The position numbers were made by a program, and so were the translations under genes. Of a stretch of 64,000 bases of DNA, positions 1-12,702 are shown one piece after another; positions within the stretch are counted from its first letter, which is position 1; each line of letters opens with the position of its first letter. The stretch comes from Marsupella aquatica (Eukaryota; Marchantiophyta): the NCBI GenBank assembly GCA_973895155.1, contig OZ316894.1, forward strand, positions 23,808,001-23,872,000, in the 5' to 3' direction. The notes under the pieces are model-generated. The model had not been told where the DNA came from. It saw nothing but the letters and a program-made list of their open reading frames with translations, and searched no databases.

Positions 1-232
1 ATATCACAATGAAAAACATGTTTTCCCTAGAAGTTAATTCCATGAGAAGGGGTTGTGGTGACCCCCCAATTTTGTGGCTGGGCGGTAGGTCAGTCGGTCA
101 GTCGGTTGTGAGGGCCTCATGGGCCAGCTTTGACACCCTCTAATAGTACAAAAAAACACTTGACCACCAACCATGATTCATAGGCTATGGTAGGCATCCC
201 ACCACAGACAAAATAACAACCCCCTCGATAGG

Positions 233-364
233 GCTCTCAAACCTCATAGTCCACAAAAAGTCCCAAACAGATGCTTGTGGCATTTTCAGATAAATTTTGC
301 TCTCAAACCTCATTACTCACAAAAAGTCCCAAGCAGATGCCCATGGAATTTCAGATGGAACTCT
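233..364. repeat. Two-copy tandem repeat, ~66 bp
   Basis: The segment starting GCTCTCAAACCTCAT at 233 recurs at 299, followed in both copies by CACAAAAAGTCCCAA and CAGATGC. The copies differ by scattered substitutions. Confidence 0.75.
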
Positions 365-710
365 GACATGGGTCACACTTTCCCACACGGGCTGCCCGAT
401 AGGTTTGTTGTTTGAATGGGATCATGGGATCCCCTTTTGCCATAATAGCCCATGCCAGCAAGTTCAATTAGGTTCCCAGAGAAAAAGAATGGCCCTTGTT
501 AGAGGTGGCCGACCATTTTGGGGCTGGGGTCCGGCCCGCGTCCTTTAGTAGGGGGTCTCAGCTATGATCCGCGAGCACTCTCATGGTAATCCGGGTTGAG
601 GTTTGGATGGACATGGCTGAACAATGTGCGGGGCTCCCAGAGCCTAGCTCGCACACTTTTGTTGTGGGATTTGTTTGGTTCCCATTGATCACTTCTGGTT
701 GTTACAAACA

Positions 711-922
711 CCAAATTCAATAACTTGGAAAGTCTGGGCAGTGGTCAAAGGTCACATTGCAGGCAGTGGCCCTATCCCTAGAAGAAAGAATTGGATCTTC
801 CTGGTTGTTAGGGAAACCAAAATCAATAACTTGGCAAGTCTGGGCAGTGGTCAAAGTTCACATTGGAGGCACTGGCCCTATCCCTCAGAAGGAAGAAATG
901 GATCCATATTACTTGAGACCCC
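711..922. repeat. Two-copy tandem repeat, ~106 bp
   Basis: The block beginning CCAAATTCAATAACTTGG at 711 recurs as CCAAAATCAATAACTTGG at 817. Both copies continue through GTCTGGGCAGTGGTCAAAG and a stretch ending GGCCCTATCCCT. The copies are clearly diverged. Confidence 0.75.
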
Positions 923-1276
923 CTTGTGTACCCCACAAAGTCTGAGGGCAGCAAGTGTATGGTTGGGGGGGGGGGGGAGCCGATGGAGGAGAGAGACAGA
1001 GAAGCAACTGAAAACAATGCCTTAGAGGAACAGGAGGATTGTACCAGGGCATCTCAAATACAACATTATTTGAGATTTTCTTGTGCCTGGAAGTGTCGCC
1101 GCCTGGGCCAACTGGCCGGGCACCAATTGTGGAACCCGACCAGTCATGACTAGGAATGGTGACCCGGACGCCCGCTAGACCGCCATTGTGGTTGCACACA
1201 TAGGGTTTACAAGAGTCCAACACATAAGTAGTACTACAAAGTACATACCACCACACCAGGCCATGGCCCCGCCCAG

Positions 1277-1404
1277 AAGCTCCAACTTAATGCAATGCCC
1301 CCAGGGGGATTTACAAGGATTGACAATATCGATGCATATTAAGCTCCAACTTAATGCAATGCCCCCAGGGGGATATACAAGGATTGACAATATCGATGCA
1401 TATT
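1277..1404. repeat. Two-copy tandem repeat, 64 bp
   Basis: Two nearly identical 64-bp units, 1277-1340 and 1341-1404, both start AAGCTCCAACTTAATGCAAT and end in ATCGATGCATATTA. They differ at only a few positions in the middle, so the duplication looks recent. Confidence 0.85.
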
Positions 1405-1765
1405 AATGTCGAAATCCGTACCACCTGTGATATGGCTGCCGGCAGCCCGTGACCATTGCCTGACACTAGAACAAATATAATTAACCCACGGGGGGGCCAT
1501 TACAACACCTAATAAGTCTCGAGGATTTAGGCTAGCGCACAACGCACGTGACATGGAAGCAGGCAGACGCATCCAGCGCGTGCAGGGTGCTCATGATCAG
1601 GGAATTGCTAGAGTGGGTTTCTCTAGGGACCAAGTGGTAAGACCGAGGCCTCGTTGTGGAGTCTCCTGACTACAGTAAATCGATCTTTCTCCTCATATTA
1701 CTACTGTCTTTGTTTCGGTTTCGGTTGTACCTTTGGCCAAATACATGGCGAAATAACGTCGAACT

Positions 1766-1965
1766 AGCAGCATGCTGTAATCTTGCAACAACCCACTTCG
1801 ACGATGTTAGGAAAGCCCATTATTGTCGGTTCCGTCAAAGATCGTGGCGAAGTGTACGTTGCTGTAGCAGCCTGCTCTAATCTTGCAACAACCCACTTCG
1901 GCGATGTAAGGGAAGCCCATTATTGTCCACTTCACTTCAATTCAGCAGGTTCCATGAACGATCGT
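1766..1965. repeat. Two-copy tandem repeat, ~100 bp
   Basis: The segment AGCAGCATGCTGTAATCTTG at 1766 recurs at 1866 as AGCAGCCTGCTCTAATCTTG. Both are followed by CAACAACCCACTTCG and AAGCCCATTATTGTC. The copies have drifted by several substitutions. Confidence 0.75.
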
Positions 1966-2906
1966 ATGTGAAATCAAACCTTTGGAATGCGGTGGGGATG
2001 TTACCTCGGGACTTTTGATAAGCTCTATTACTGCACAACTCAAGGCAACTCTGGACGAAACTATGGTAGTAAAAAGTCCTGCACAATAGATAGATCTGAT
2101 GGAGGCTAGGTCATAGGTTCCCCTGTCTGTGTTGCCTTTCGCACATGGCAAAATTTAGCAGGACAAAACCGTCCCCAGGTCACATCTCGCAGCCCGCTTC
2201 TTCTGTCGCTGAGAATATGCCAGTTCATCGACAATGTTATCTCGTCGTTTAACATCTACCACTATGGCAGAGAGAGAGAGAGAGAGTGGCTTCTTTTGAG
2301 GTGTTCTATATGGATTTTGCTTGAAGTCGGCTGATGAGGACTCAGTCAGGAAACAATTTGCGTTGCAATTTCTAGCAGATTCTTCCATTTCTATATCACC
2401 TTCCCCGGTCTTAAAAACCTCGACTATAGCATTACCCAGCTAATGAATACTCAATTCTGAAACAATTAGTAATATTTCCGAGTGAATGTAAGATATTTTG
2501 CATATGCGATTCACCTTAATGGAGAATGAAGTACACCAGTATGACATGTTTCGTTGCTTGCCTTCAGTGTCAACTGTACACGTTACATCACGGACATAAG
2601 TCTCTTTGGTTTCCGTCTGGAAGCTTCTACTTTCAGCTCTCGTCCCCCAGGAGCCAGGTGAAGTCTGAGTAAGTCTTGTGCAAGACTAGAAACACCTGAT
2701 TCCCAGACTAACAAGCTTAGGCAACAGAAAGGAACAATTAAGCTTTCTAATTTCAAACATATTTTGCTGGCCTTGCAGTTCCGCAGTCAAGACCCTCACT
2801 GTCTTCAAACGTTCTGTACATGTTGCTCTACTCAATCTCATAGTCTCTAAGGTAATCCTTCTTGGCCAGGTGAAAAAAACCTCAAAGGTGATAACAGCTT
2901 TCCACT

Positions 2907-5900
2907 TTAATAGCAAAATTGGGGAGGAATGATTTTTCCTGGGTTCATGATGTTGTCCGGATCGAGCGCTCCTTTTATTGCTCCCATTGCTTTGACTGCC
3001 TCTTGTCCAAGCTCTTCCTCGAGGTACTGAACAAACCCTTGACAACTTAGTAACACATCCCATGTCGGATTTCGGAAATTCTCTTGTAGTTCACAAATGT
3101 AAACTCGATCCTGCAACGAACGAAGATAGAAAAAAAATTACCTTCATTTTGCCGACCCCGATACCATGTTCGCCAGTGCATGTCCCTGCAAAACTTCAGA
3201 ACTACTGGTTAATGACGATTCATCACAAGCCTCGAAAACCTTTCCCACTTCAAGTAGGCTGGGAAGGCATTTTCAGTAAACAAAAGTCTTAGGAAATCTC
3301 CGTGTGACGCCCAGATTCACTTGCCTTCGAGGGCAAGAGCTGTGTGGACCATCATATTTGAAAGCCGTTGCGCTTCATCGACTTCTCCCTTGTCCTCTGG
3401 ATCGAAAAGGATTATTGCGTGAAAATTCCCGTCACCGGCATGAGATAGGATGCACCTGGGAATTGGAATAATTATCAGATTGTGTGAGCAAGATGAAAGA
3501 GAAATTCGAATATTTCAATGGCTCGTAGAGCTTGCTCCAGCATACCAGTGAAGCTTGTGAATGTGAAAAGAGCTCGGGGAAGCTTACTGTCTATCACAAC
3601 TGGTAGTTTTGAAACAGAAAATAAAAATGGATATCATACGTGATGAGTGGTGACGCATCAAGGTGAAGTTTTGCTGTTGAGATGCATTCTGCAAGTTTTG
3701 AAAGAGGGACACAAACATCCTGCAAAATATTTAGGCCATCACTTGTCATTTCACGAATCGAAGGGAGCGGTACGTGCAAAGTAAAGCTCGAGTCTCTAGG
3801 TAAGGGCATTACAGTGACCATAGCTTCTGCATTTTCTGTCAAAGTTGAAGTAGCCCAAAATGCCTCCTTCCTAATCTGAAAGCAAGGAAGCGAGTATCAG
3901 GTGAACTATATCACTAAAGCCAAAGCAAGACAATCATCAAGAGGGAGTAAATGACCAAAATAAGAATGGAATGGGAGCCTCCGAATAGATTTTGGAAGAG
4001 ATTGAGGCATGCGACTCTCATATGCGAATCGAATGCAAATGGACAACCTATTTGGAAGAGCTTGGACAAGAGGCAGTCAAAGAGATGGAGCAATAAAAGA
4101 AGCGCTCGATCTTTCAATCAACTTGCATACCTCCACTTTAAATGATTGAAACAAAACACTGAATGGATTGATCGATGTTTCAATTGCCTACAGCTAATTA
4201 TCATTCCCTCAAATGAATTCAATGCCTTAGCATCTGAGAAGCCTAAGAAATCTGGCTATTGAGTTATTGATCCTGTTGAGGTTGTTACAATTTGTAAAGA
4301 AAAGCACAATGCAATCTAAAGTCGAGAGATTATGGAAGCGAAGAACAAGACAAGAACTACCAAAACATTGTAACAGGTTTACCTTCCAAAGCTCCACCTT
4401 GTCCTCTGGAGTTTTAGCATAAATAAAATCAGATGCATGATGCTTCTCTGCAATGCTTTGTACAAGTTCCGTTTGCTCAAGAGCATAGGCTTCTGTATTC
4501 ATAGTCGGAAAAGGAAAAGTGAAACATCAGCCTTCAGTTGATAAACACACAAAAAACTTCCTCTCTAGTCCCACCTCTTTTCTGGATTTTAACTTTAAAA
4601 AAAATAAATTCTGGAAATTAAACTTTAGGGGCTCGACTTCGTCAAACTGAATTTCTAAGACTAAACTCGTTTCATGATAGACTTCCTCACTACCTTTGGC
4701 ACAATTAAGTTCAAGGGCTACAGTTTCTTCAAGGCGTGTTGACCTGTTCCGATGAGTTCGAACATGAGAGTTGGCTCTTCAGGGTATTTTGTACCATTTG
4801 CCAGATTTACCGCCTTCATCATAACATCATCCAATAGCTCAATTCTCGATGCCTGCATGCGAAAGCCAATATCTTCACCTTAGATTTTCATCTGCAAGTA
4901 GAAGACCCACCCGCACCAAGATTACGGTTCACTCCCAGTAGTATATCATCCGCTCTCTGTTATCCATTAATCGTTATGGACAGTTCATGGAATCAAAGCA
5001 CAAGGATATGGGGAGTCGCAGAACCTACAACACGACATTATTTCTTTCTGCTTTGAGTTTGCACAAGGCCATCAGGAAATATAAATATTACGAGGAAAGC
5101 GATATTCTATTCAGAAGCTCGTAGACCGGAGACTGTGAACATGTATTTTAAGTGACTGTTCAATAGCTTGCCTACATGTACCGAATTGAAACATGATAAA
5201 GAAAATGCTAAGGCTTACCTGAATGCCGGAATGCATGATAGCAATAGCCACATCAGCCGCATCGCCAATTGAGGGAAAATTGCACATAGCCACCTGCTTT
5301 CCAGAAGTGTGAGGCGAATTAAACTTCATATCCAAAGCCTAGAAGTCCTCTCTCACTCTTCCCTGCTGGCAGCTGCAGTGGGTTTTCTTGAGAGTATTTA
5401 CCCCCTTTGTGGGCTGTCCGTTATTTGCTGTTTCGGTTATCTTTACTTCCTAGTAGATGCGAAAACTTAAAACTAAAACATCAGACAAAAGAAGAGCTGA
5501 AAAGTTGTAACTAGCTTCGTCATAGGGGTGAAGACGGCAAGATCTACAGAAGACAGAACATTACAGTTGAGGCTTGTGGTATCTTCTGCAGACGGAGAGT
5601 GACTTCTGTAATGACAGCAAGAGTGCCCTCGCTTCCAACAAGCAGTCTTGTCAGATCATATCTGGTCAAAATGGAAAACTCAGAACGCCACTAGCAGCCA
5701 GTGAAAGATGTATCAAAATTCTTTAACAAAAATCAACAATCAGTAAGAAGAAATTATGGCAAAGAGTTATGTTGCCGAAGTTGAAAAAGTACTCAATAGC
5801 AGCAACAGTTAGAGAAGAGGACTACGAAGTCTGAGATCATTCTCTTACCCAGCAGCACTCTTCCGGGCACGGGAAGCTGTCTTGATAACATCACCATTAG

Positions 5901-8900
5901 CCATCACTGCCTGTAAACGTCCAAGAATAAGAGTAATTCATACTACACAATACGCCCCTGGATTATCTTCTTGGGAAGTTGTATTTCACCTCTCCTGCAT
6001 TGTCTTAATTAGAGAAACTTAGAAGATAATTCTGCAAAATGCTCGCCCCACGGGAACTGTTTCAGACCGACGTCTCAAATACGATACTGAATTCATTTCT
6101 TCTAAAAAAGACATGCCTACTATGATCTAAACCATTCGTTTTAAAGCATCAAGAGCAGCACCTTGAGAGAGATAACGTTGTCCCGCATTGTCCCATACCT
6201 GCACGACGAAAGAATTTCTCATAACATGAGAATGAATTTATGCATTATGTAAAAACATGACACTCTACTCTAGACTAACAGGCAAAAACATTAGGCCAAG
6301 TGGTATATGATGGAACTATGGAAATACCGTACTCAATTAGGACCCTGGTAGAATGAAGTGTAAATAGTACTGAAGGTTCACCTCACTGCAAGAGAACCAG
6401 AGCAACGAGTGGCACACATCCCACCAATAGTTGCGCCTGGGCCTGCAGTGCCAGAAATTCAACTGCGTTCTCCGATTAACAAAAACGTTTAAGAAAGTTC
6501 GAGAATATTGGACCTGAAGATTATCAATGTCCACAGAAGGGCAAAGTATGATTACCGGGATCAAGAGGGAAGAAAAGTCCATATGGCTTCAGATATTCGT
6601 TAAGCTCAATCCATCCAATTCCCGGTTCCACTACAACATCCATATCATCCAGATGAAGTGCCTTCACAACCTGAATTATCAGCACAGACACTTGAAACCC
6701 AAGAGTTAGACCCTCAGCAAGAACAACTAGTGCTCGTTGAAATTGAACAGGGATCAATTCTGAAAGAAATCAAGCTTCGCCGCTTGCAGACATCATCACT
6801 TTGCCTGGACACAGCTGAGACCATTCTCGTGAATTCTAGAATAACTCATGCAACCATGTCGCCTCTAAAAACTCCTCCGAACAACTTCAGCTGATGATGA
6901 GGAAGATTGGCATAAAGCCTACCTTCATCAACGTCATATCGAGTGACACCCCGCCATAGGGTGTTAGTGTATGCCCTTCGAGGGATGTTGCGGCTCCGTA
7001 CGGTGTTACAGGAACCTGCTAGCCATCCCCAAGAGCGTCAATTTTTCCCGTGCACTTTTCATAAAGACGAAAGTTTTGCATGAGTCTAACTTGTATGATT
7101 CAATCAAGGCTATTTTGTTCCTTATCATTACCTGTGAGGGCTACTACATAGGAATTCTCGAACGTTGTAAGGATGGGTAAGTGCTCATCAACCTACCTTA
7201 TACTTGTCACAAAGCTTCACAATAGCTACGACCTCTTCGGTGGTCCTGGAAGAGGCAGGGGACAATATAAACAATGACAAAGCTGATGGTGATATTGAGT
7301 TTCATACAACAATAAGCCATTAGCGGTAGCAAGATCGGGTCAGTTTGACCTATGCAGACAATTTGCAATTAAAGATTTCCAGAGACAAATAACAGTGTCA
7401 GGGTTGCAGTAAAGATGATTGGCAGTCATCTGAACTGTAAACATCTACGAACGTTAGGTGAAACATTCAGGGGATGGAACAGAACTGGTCTCTGGTGCTT
7501 ACTTGGGATATATCACTAAATCTGGCATGTTCTTCAGCCTGTGATACGTGTTCCAAGGTTTCCCATGTGCACTTCTGTCATCCATATCCGTCACGATTCT
7601 CTCCTTCTGTCAGTCAAGATCAACACATGAAGGCAGCAGGAATTTAGATTGCGACAATTTACGAAGAGGAAGACCATAGAAGAAGAGAAAGAATTTGAAG
7701 CTGTAATTCGCAGTAATTTTAGCTAGCTGCAAGGCCAATGAACTCTAGAATTCAAGGAGGTAACTTTGGATGTCTAAGGACATTTCCAAGAAATTCCCTC
7801 AGAATCTATTTCTCCTATTTGCAAAGTTTAGGGGTAAGACTTTAGGAGGTTTCTATGTTGTGAGTTTCAGAGAGACAGATAATTTGAGGACAGAGAAGTG
7901 CGGGAGATTTGATGACATTTCGCTTGCGGCATTTTAATCTCTAAAATGACTGATTTTGAATGTACACCCGTAGATCAAAGGTAGATTAGACTGGGATCAA
8001 ATAAGAAATATGAACTTAACAGTACCGAACAAGACTCTAAATTCAAAACCTCTAACGCTAACCCCTTCCTCACCCTTATTTCTCAGGTCCAGATAACTGC
8101 CAACACTCCCTCATTTTTATAGAACGCAAGATACCACAACCTTTTCCGGAAATACAGGTAGCAGGTAGCTTGGATTTATAGAAGAGTGTGAATGAATGAC
8201 TTACATCGCATACTCTACTCAACTCTTCAAGAAAGGATCCGGCCAAGCGTGTAGCAACCAAGCTCGATACCAAAAGTTGATCACTGCAATCTCCAGATCA
8301 TACCAAAGACACAAGCACACTGTACTATGACTTCCGAAACAACAACTGACCAAATTCCCATCAGTACGTAAACACAATCGGATTGTGAGATGGCTTAGCA
8401 TCCCTTTTCAATCTTTTAGAATTGCCTTACAACGCATTCCAGAAATACTAACAGGTCAAGGCAAGCCACACCTAGCGACGAGATTTCCAGCCACAGCTTC
8501 GAATGACATGTTCACTAGACAGCTGAGCGCAACCTCGATAGTACTTCAGGTTTATAAAATTTTATTAAAGAAGGAACAGAAATCAGTACCGACTCGGTAG
8601 AAGTTCACTACCAAGCCTCGATTCCTAATAATTAGGAAGTGAGAAATGATATCAGTATGGGAGTAAATTTTACCTTTCATGGCGCGCTTCAGTTTGAATT
8701 GGCTCTGATTCAAGCTGGTCTCTGAGAATTTCTACTCCCAGAAATAAACCGAATGCTCCTGACAGGAGGCCGCCTCCATATCGCCACGATGATTGTGAGC
8801 CCTCATAGTTGAAGGAGGACGCGGAGACACCGCCGACCAGAGAATTACGAAAGGGCGCGGTGGATATTTTCGGAAAATGCGTCACTGGAGAGGTGAGAGA

Positions 8901-9251
8901 TGTAAAGGAGGACTTCGTCACAGGTCGCTGCGGGGCACGCGACAAGGCAGGGCCCGGAAGAGTAGTCGGTGCAGCACCACCATCATCCAAAATCGATGCA
9001 CCAGTTGCACACGAGCGATCAGAAAGAATCATCGGCCGGAGTGAAGACAGAGATTGGATTTGCTCCGACAAGGACGCGATTCGGCCATGGCACACGGAGC
9101 GAGATTGACGAAGAAGAGAACGGAGAACCAGTGATGACTTCCCTCTGCACTTTGCCATCACGTACCGAAGCGGTCTGCTATCTAGAAACTGTGGATAGAG
9201 AAGATTTTCCAATGGACTCGATTTTGGGAAGCTCCGCAGAGAAGAAATCAT
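2907..9251 (-). CDS. DLD: D-lactate dehydrogenase (cytochrome), mitochondrial; 18 exons, 668 aa
   Basis: FAD-linked oxidase of the GlcD/DLD family, which oxidises D-lactate (end product of methylglyoxal detoxification) and passes electrons to cytochrome c in mitochondria. Exons, 5' to 3': 9251-8674, 8283-8205, 7606-7503, 7245-7197, 7015-6923, 6670-6556, 6442-6382, 6198-6162, 5910-5849, 5661-5565, 5293-5219, 4852-4744, 4492-4383, 3875-3813, 3719-3640, 3455-3325, 3185-3142, 3026-2907. They sum to 2007 nt and stay in frame. Visible motifs: FAD-binding PYGAATSLEGH (~275-285), VVVEPGIGWIELNEYL, GGMCATRCSGS, HAGDGNFH (~576-583), GTCTGEHGIGVGK (~615-627) and the C-terminal LDPDNIMNPGKIIPP. All introns fit GT-AG except the one after exon 16, whose donor is AAG|GCAAGT. 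The N-terminal ~190 residues are poorly conserved; an ATG at 9158 (residue 32) begins a more typical mitochondrial presequence (MAKCRGKSSLVLRSLLRQSR) and may be the true start. Homology is recognised from memory of the family. Confidence 0.95.
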
Positions 9252-9689
9252 CCAAATTAGACAGTTTGAAGTTCGACTTCATCGAGGACAGTCGAACATG
9301 CCAGCGTCCCTGGTTATTAGTACCAAGTAATGGACGCATTAACCATAATCACATCATTAAACCTCAGTAATTAGAATGATAAATTCATACGTGTTTCAAA
9401 TGGTTTTGTCTGGTTCGATGGTAATATCATGGAGTCTATGGTAGAACATTCCTTGTTTTTAAAGCTTATTTTTCTCCTTATGTAACAAAATGAAATTAAT
9501 TTGCTCCTTATGTAACAAAATGAGATGACCTATTTTGGATCACAAGTTATGCCAACTACTTTTTTGTAGTTGGACCCCTGAGCCCACATGATGATTGATA
9601 GAAAGACTGTTGAGGCGGGCTTCACAAGAATGAACGGTTGCTTGTGCTAGCATTTTCCCAAAGCAGTCCCCCGGACACCCAAATCAGAA

Positions 9690-10640
9690 TAGCAAAAATA
9701 ATCAATGGCTAATGAACTCGGCTATGATAGGGTTTTCCATAAAGTAGGTGGATGAAAACTGCAGACAAAAACGTTCTCGGCTGAAATGCAAAGACAGCTC
9801 CCAAAACACTAGAATGTGAGAAAAGTGAGAGTACGTGGAAGCAAACTGAACCACTCCGGCTGTGGGCACCAGGATCTGATGCCAATACCACCCTAAACAA
9901 CAATACCACAACATTATTAGGTTCACAACACCACACCATTCAGTATCACAACACCACACCATTTTAAAGTTTTCTGGCTGGCTTGACAAGAATGAACAGA
10001 CATATACTTCTCTTTAGGCACTGAGATTCCATCTGAGCCATTCATTACAAGTGGGAGGCTATTCTTGACTCTACAAAACAAGAGGAGGCCACTTGGTGCA
10101 AGGGTTTCCCAAACCCACCTAGACTGAAATGGGTCCCAAGCTTTCGCTGTCCTTGTTCCTATGTATAACAGAAGAGGAAAACATCCTAGTTTTTTTAATC
10201 TCACTTCTGTGATTGTTGATATTTTAGACACTGAATAAAGTTTTCTGTAAACTTTGGGTATGGGCGAGTCATCTGCACGTCTGCCTAAAATTGAAGGTGA
10301 ATCAGGTTTTATTGTCAGGTCACTAATACACTGAGGTGAGATGGGAGGTGAAAGTAAAAAATATTGCTCACAAGGTCACTAGGCCTAAGTCACCGCAAGG
10401 TCTGCTTCTAGTCAAGACAACTGATAGTTTAGGGTGGTATTGCCATCAGATCCTGTTGCCCACAGCCGCAGTAGTGCAGCATGCATCCACTCACCCCCAA
10501 ATTTCTCACATTCTTGTGCTTTGGGACCAGTCTTTGCAGTAGCTAATGTTTCAGCCGAAAACAGGTTTTTGCCTGCAATTTCACCCACAAACTTTCCGGA
10601 AATTAAAAATCTTACTATTGCTCTTTAGCCATTGATTATT
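9690..10640. mobile_element. Foldback-like element: ~210-bp inverted arms around ~530-bp core
   Basis: The segment 9690-9899, reverse complemented, aligns along its whole length with 10431-10640. Both arms, read the same way, start with GTTTAGGGTGGTATTG, continue ATCAGATCCT and TTTCTCACATTCT, and end near TTAGCCATTGATTATTTT. Identity looks roughly 70-80% with small indels. Similarity stops abruptly on both sides, as expected for terminal inverted repeats of an old non-autonomous DNA transposon. No target duplication or transposase was seen. A diverged inverted duplication is the alternative. Confidence 0.6.
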
Positions 10641-11304
10641 TTCACTAAGTTTCACCAAAATTCATAATTCCCAAGCTGTGTTGGCCACTCAAAGTGTGTA
10701 ACTGTGGAAAAAAACTGCAAAGAAACCTCTACACGAGGGTGTATGGATTGTAACATGTGCCTAGTAAAGCCCACCCAATTAAAGAAAGCTTGAGGGTACT
10801 TGGGATGTGACTCATTTTGTTTTTTAATTTAAAATTTAGAATGCTTGGAATCTGAAAACCTACCTAGGCTGTGAAAACTGAGCAGCGTTTTATGTACATT
10901 GTGCCCCTCCCTTAGGTTGCATGCCCTCTCTGCCTCTTCATCATTCTGGTGGTTACAGCACTGTACCCGTCGAGAGGAGCAAAACTCTTCAATTGCCCTA
11001 TGCACGAATTTCAGACCAAACTCGTGGCATATCATTTGGTAGGCAGCACAATTTCTACCTCCGCATACGACACCCAAATTCCAAATTCCTTTCGCAAGAC
11101 CTCGATGATATCGTCTCGAATGCAACATTGAGTTTGATCAACACTAGAGCTTTCAAACATTTTTGCAGCGCTTGTGTCCACCATTATCAACTGTCACCTG
11201 TCGTCAAAGGAAGAGAGTGCAAAGAAAGGTCTGTAGGAGATCCTCTCAAACCACTCCTTCAAGAGCTATGGATTTACTCGTAAGATCCAAATTTCACTAT
11301 TACT

Positions 11305-11600
11305 AGTAAAATTTCCCCGAAATCGTGGAGTAGACTAGCACCTCCGAGGGGAGAAGTGGGGGGAATGTGGAGAAAGGGAGAAGTAAAATTTCCCCGAAAT
11401 CGCGGAGTAGACTGGCGTTAGAGGAGAGAAGTGGGTGAAGTGGGTGCAATGTGGGAAAAAGGAGAAGTCTTGGACACTTCCCCTTGTATATGGGCAGTTG
11501 TGGGAACGCAGTGTGTAGAATTTGTAATTTGTAAGCTAGTACCGTCTGTGGGAACGCAGAGTGCAGAATTTGTAATTTGTTCCCTAGTACCGTCGTGGAT
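11305..11600. repeat. Two adjacent two-copy tandem duplications
   Basis: AGTAAAATTTCCCCGAAATC begins at about 11305 and again at about 11382, giving a ~77-bp duplication. Just downstream, TGGGAACGCAG followed by AGAATTTGTAATTTGT occurs twice, about 50 bp apart (around 11501 and 11551). Confidence 0.75.
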
Positions 11601-12702
11601 GACAGACCAACCTCCTTTTCAACTGACGTTAGTTCGTTAAACAGTGGGTCCCGGGGAACCAGGCAGCGGGCTCGAGGGATTGTCTGTTGACGTGATGAAG
11701 AATGATATCAAATCTCTCACAGATGTTCACGAACAGTAAACAATCTCTTCCATAGTGCAACATCGAAAAGTTGCTAATGCATGTCGCTCAAGTGGCTCAA
11801 GTGTCCCAAATTCCTAATCCAGGAAAGAGTTCATGTGGGTTCACGCGATCAAGCCTGATGATCATGATCCCTCCACACGTTCACTAACGAAAAACGATCT
11901 CCACATATAAGAATTTGCGATTCCTGTTGCTCAAGTGTCTCAAATTTCCTGTACTGGACAATGAATCCGTGCCAGGCCCAAGGGAACAGCGCAGAAATAG
12001 CTGTACAATTGCGCCATTAGACGCCACCGACGAAAGTAATTGCAGAAACGCTGGAGACGGAAAAAAATGATTTCCGTCGCTATAATTTAACAAAGCAAGT
12101 AAACAAACGACACACAATTCACATCTTTTGAACACTCTTGATGATCAGAACACTTTTGACTGTCTTGCTCGGATCTACATTTTGATCTTGGTTTAGATGA
12201 TCGACGCCAGCTTCAATTCATTCGACAACGAACTGATCGGGGGTTCTTTCGAAAGGATTGGTCACGTTGATAAGAAGGGCTTAGGAGATTGACGACCGGA
12301 TAAGGGTAAGAGAGGTCGATCACAATAACGAATGGATTCATTTCGCATTTCCTTCCCAGAAAATCAAGTAAAGATACGAAGGACATGCGAGATTAAGATC
12401 GAAGGTTTCAAGATCGATTCGACAAGAACAAGCATGTTGATGACAAGCAGCTAGGGATGAATTTGCTACAGAATTCGAAGATTGGAGCTAAATTCTAGGG
12501 ATCATTTGGTGCGGAACTGGACCATTATTGGAGCAATGACCAGATTGAAAGGAGGTCCAATCGCGGTTTCAGAGGGCGTTGAAGAATCAAATTGATTTTG
12601 GTTACGTCGTACATGTGCAATTGTGGTAGTGACACAACGAGAGGCAGGGTGCCTTTTCTTACAGATCTCTCTCATCAGAGGAGACCAGTTAAACAGAGAG
12701 CA

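Larger units (their letters stand above)
1..2906. other. Intergenic spacer with two-copy tandem duplications
   Basis: No convincing coding sequence was found on either strand; the short ORFs here resemble no known protein. What stands out is a set of local two-copy direct duplications, each with its own unit: about 66 bp from 233 and 299, about 106 bp from 711 and 817, 64 bp from 1277 and 1341, and about 100 bp from 1766 and 1866. A run of 11 G lies near 967. The right end is the 3' flank of the minus-strand D-lactate dehydrogenase gene. Confidence 0.7.
9252..12702. other. Intergenic spacer between D-LDH and alpha-mannosidase
   Basis: This is a head-to-head spacer between the minus-strand D-LDH gene and the plus-strand mannosidase gene. 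Short ORFs here have no recognisable family. It holds a 30-bp two-copy repeat at 9475-9534, a large imperfect inverted repeat (9690-9899 with 10431-10640), and two duplications near 11305-11460 and 11501-11600. The last few hundred bases should include the mannosidase promoter and 5'UTR; no clear promoter motif was identified. Confidence 0.6.

Noticed and set aside
8809-9370. Plus-strand ORFs opposite D-LDH exon 1
   Set aside because: The minus frame splices cleanly into the D-LDH family; the plus frames have no similarity and no splice continuation.
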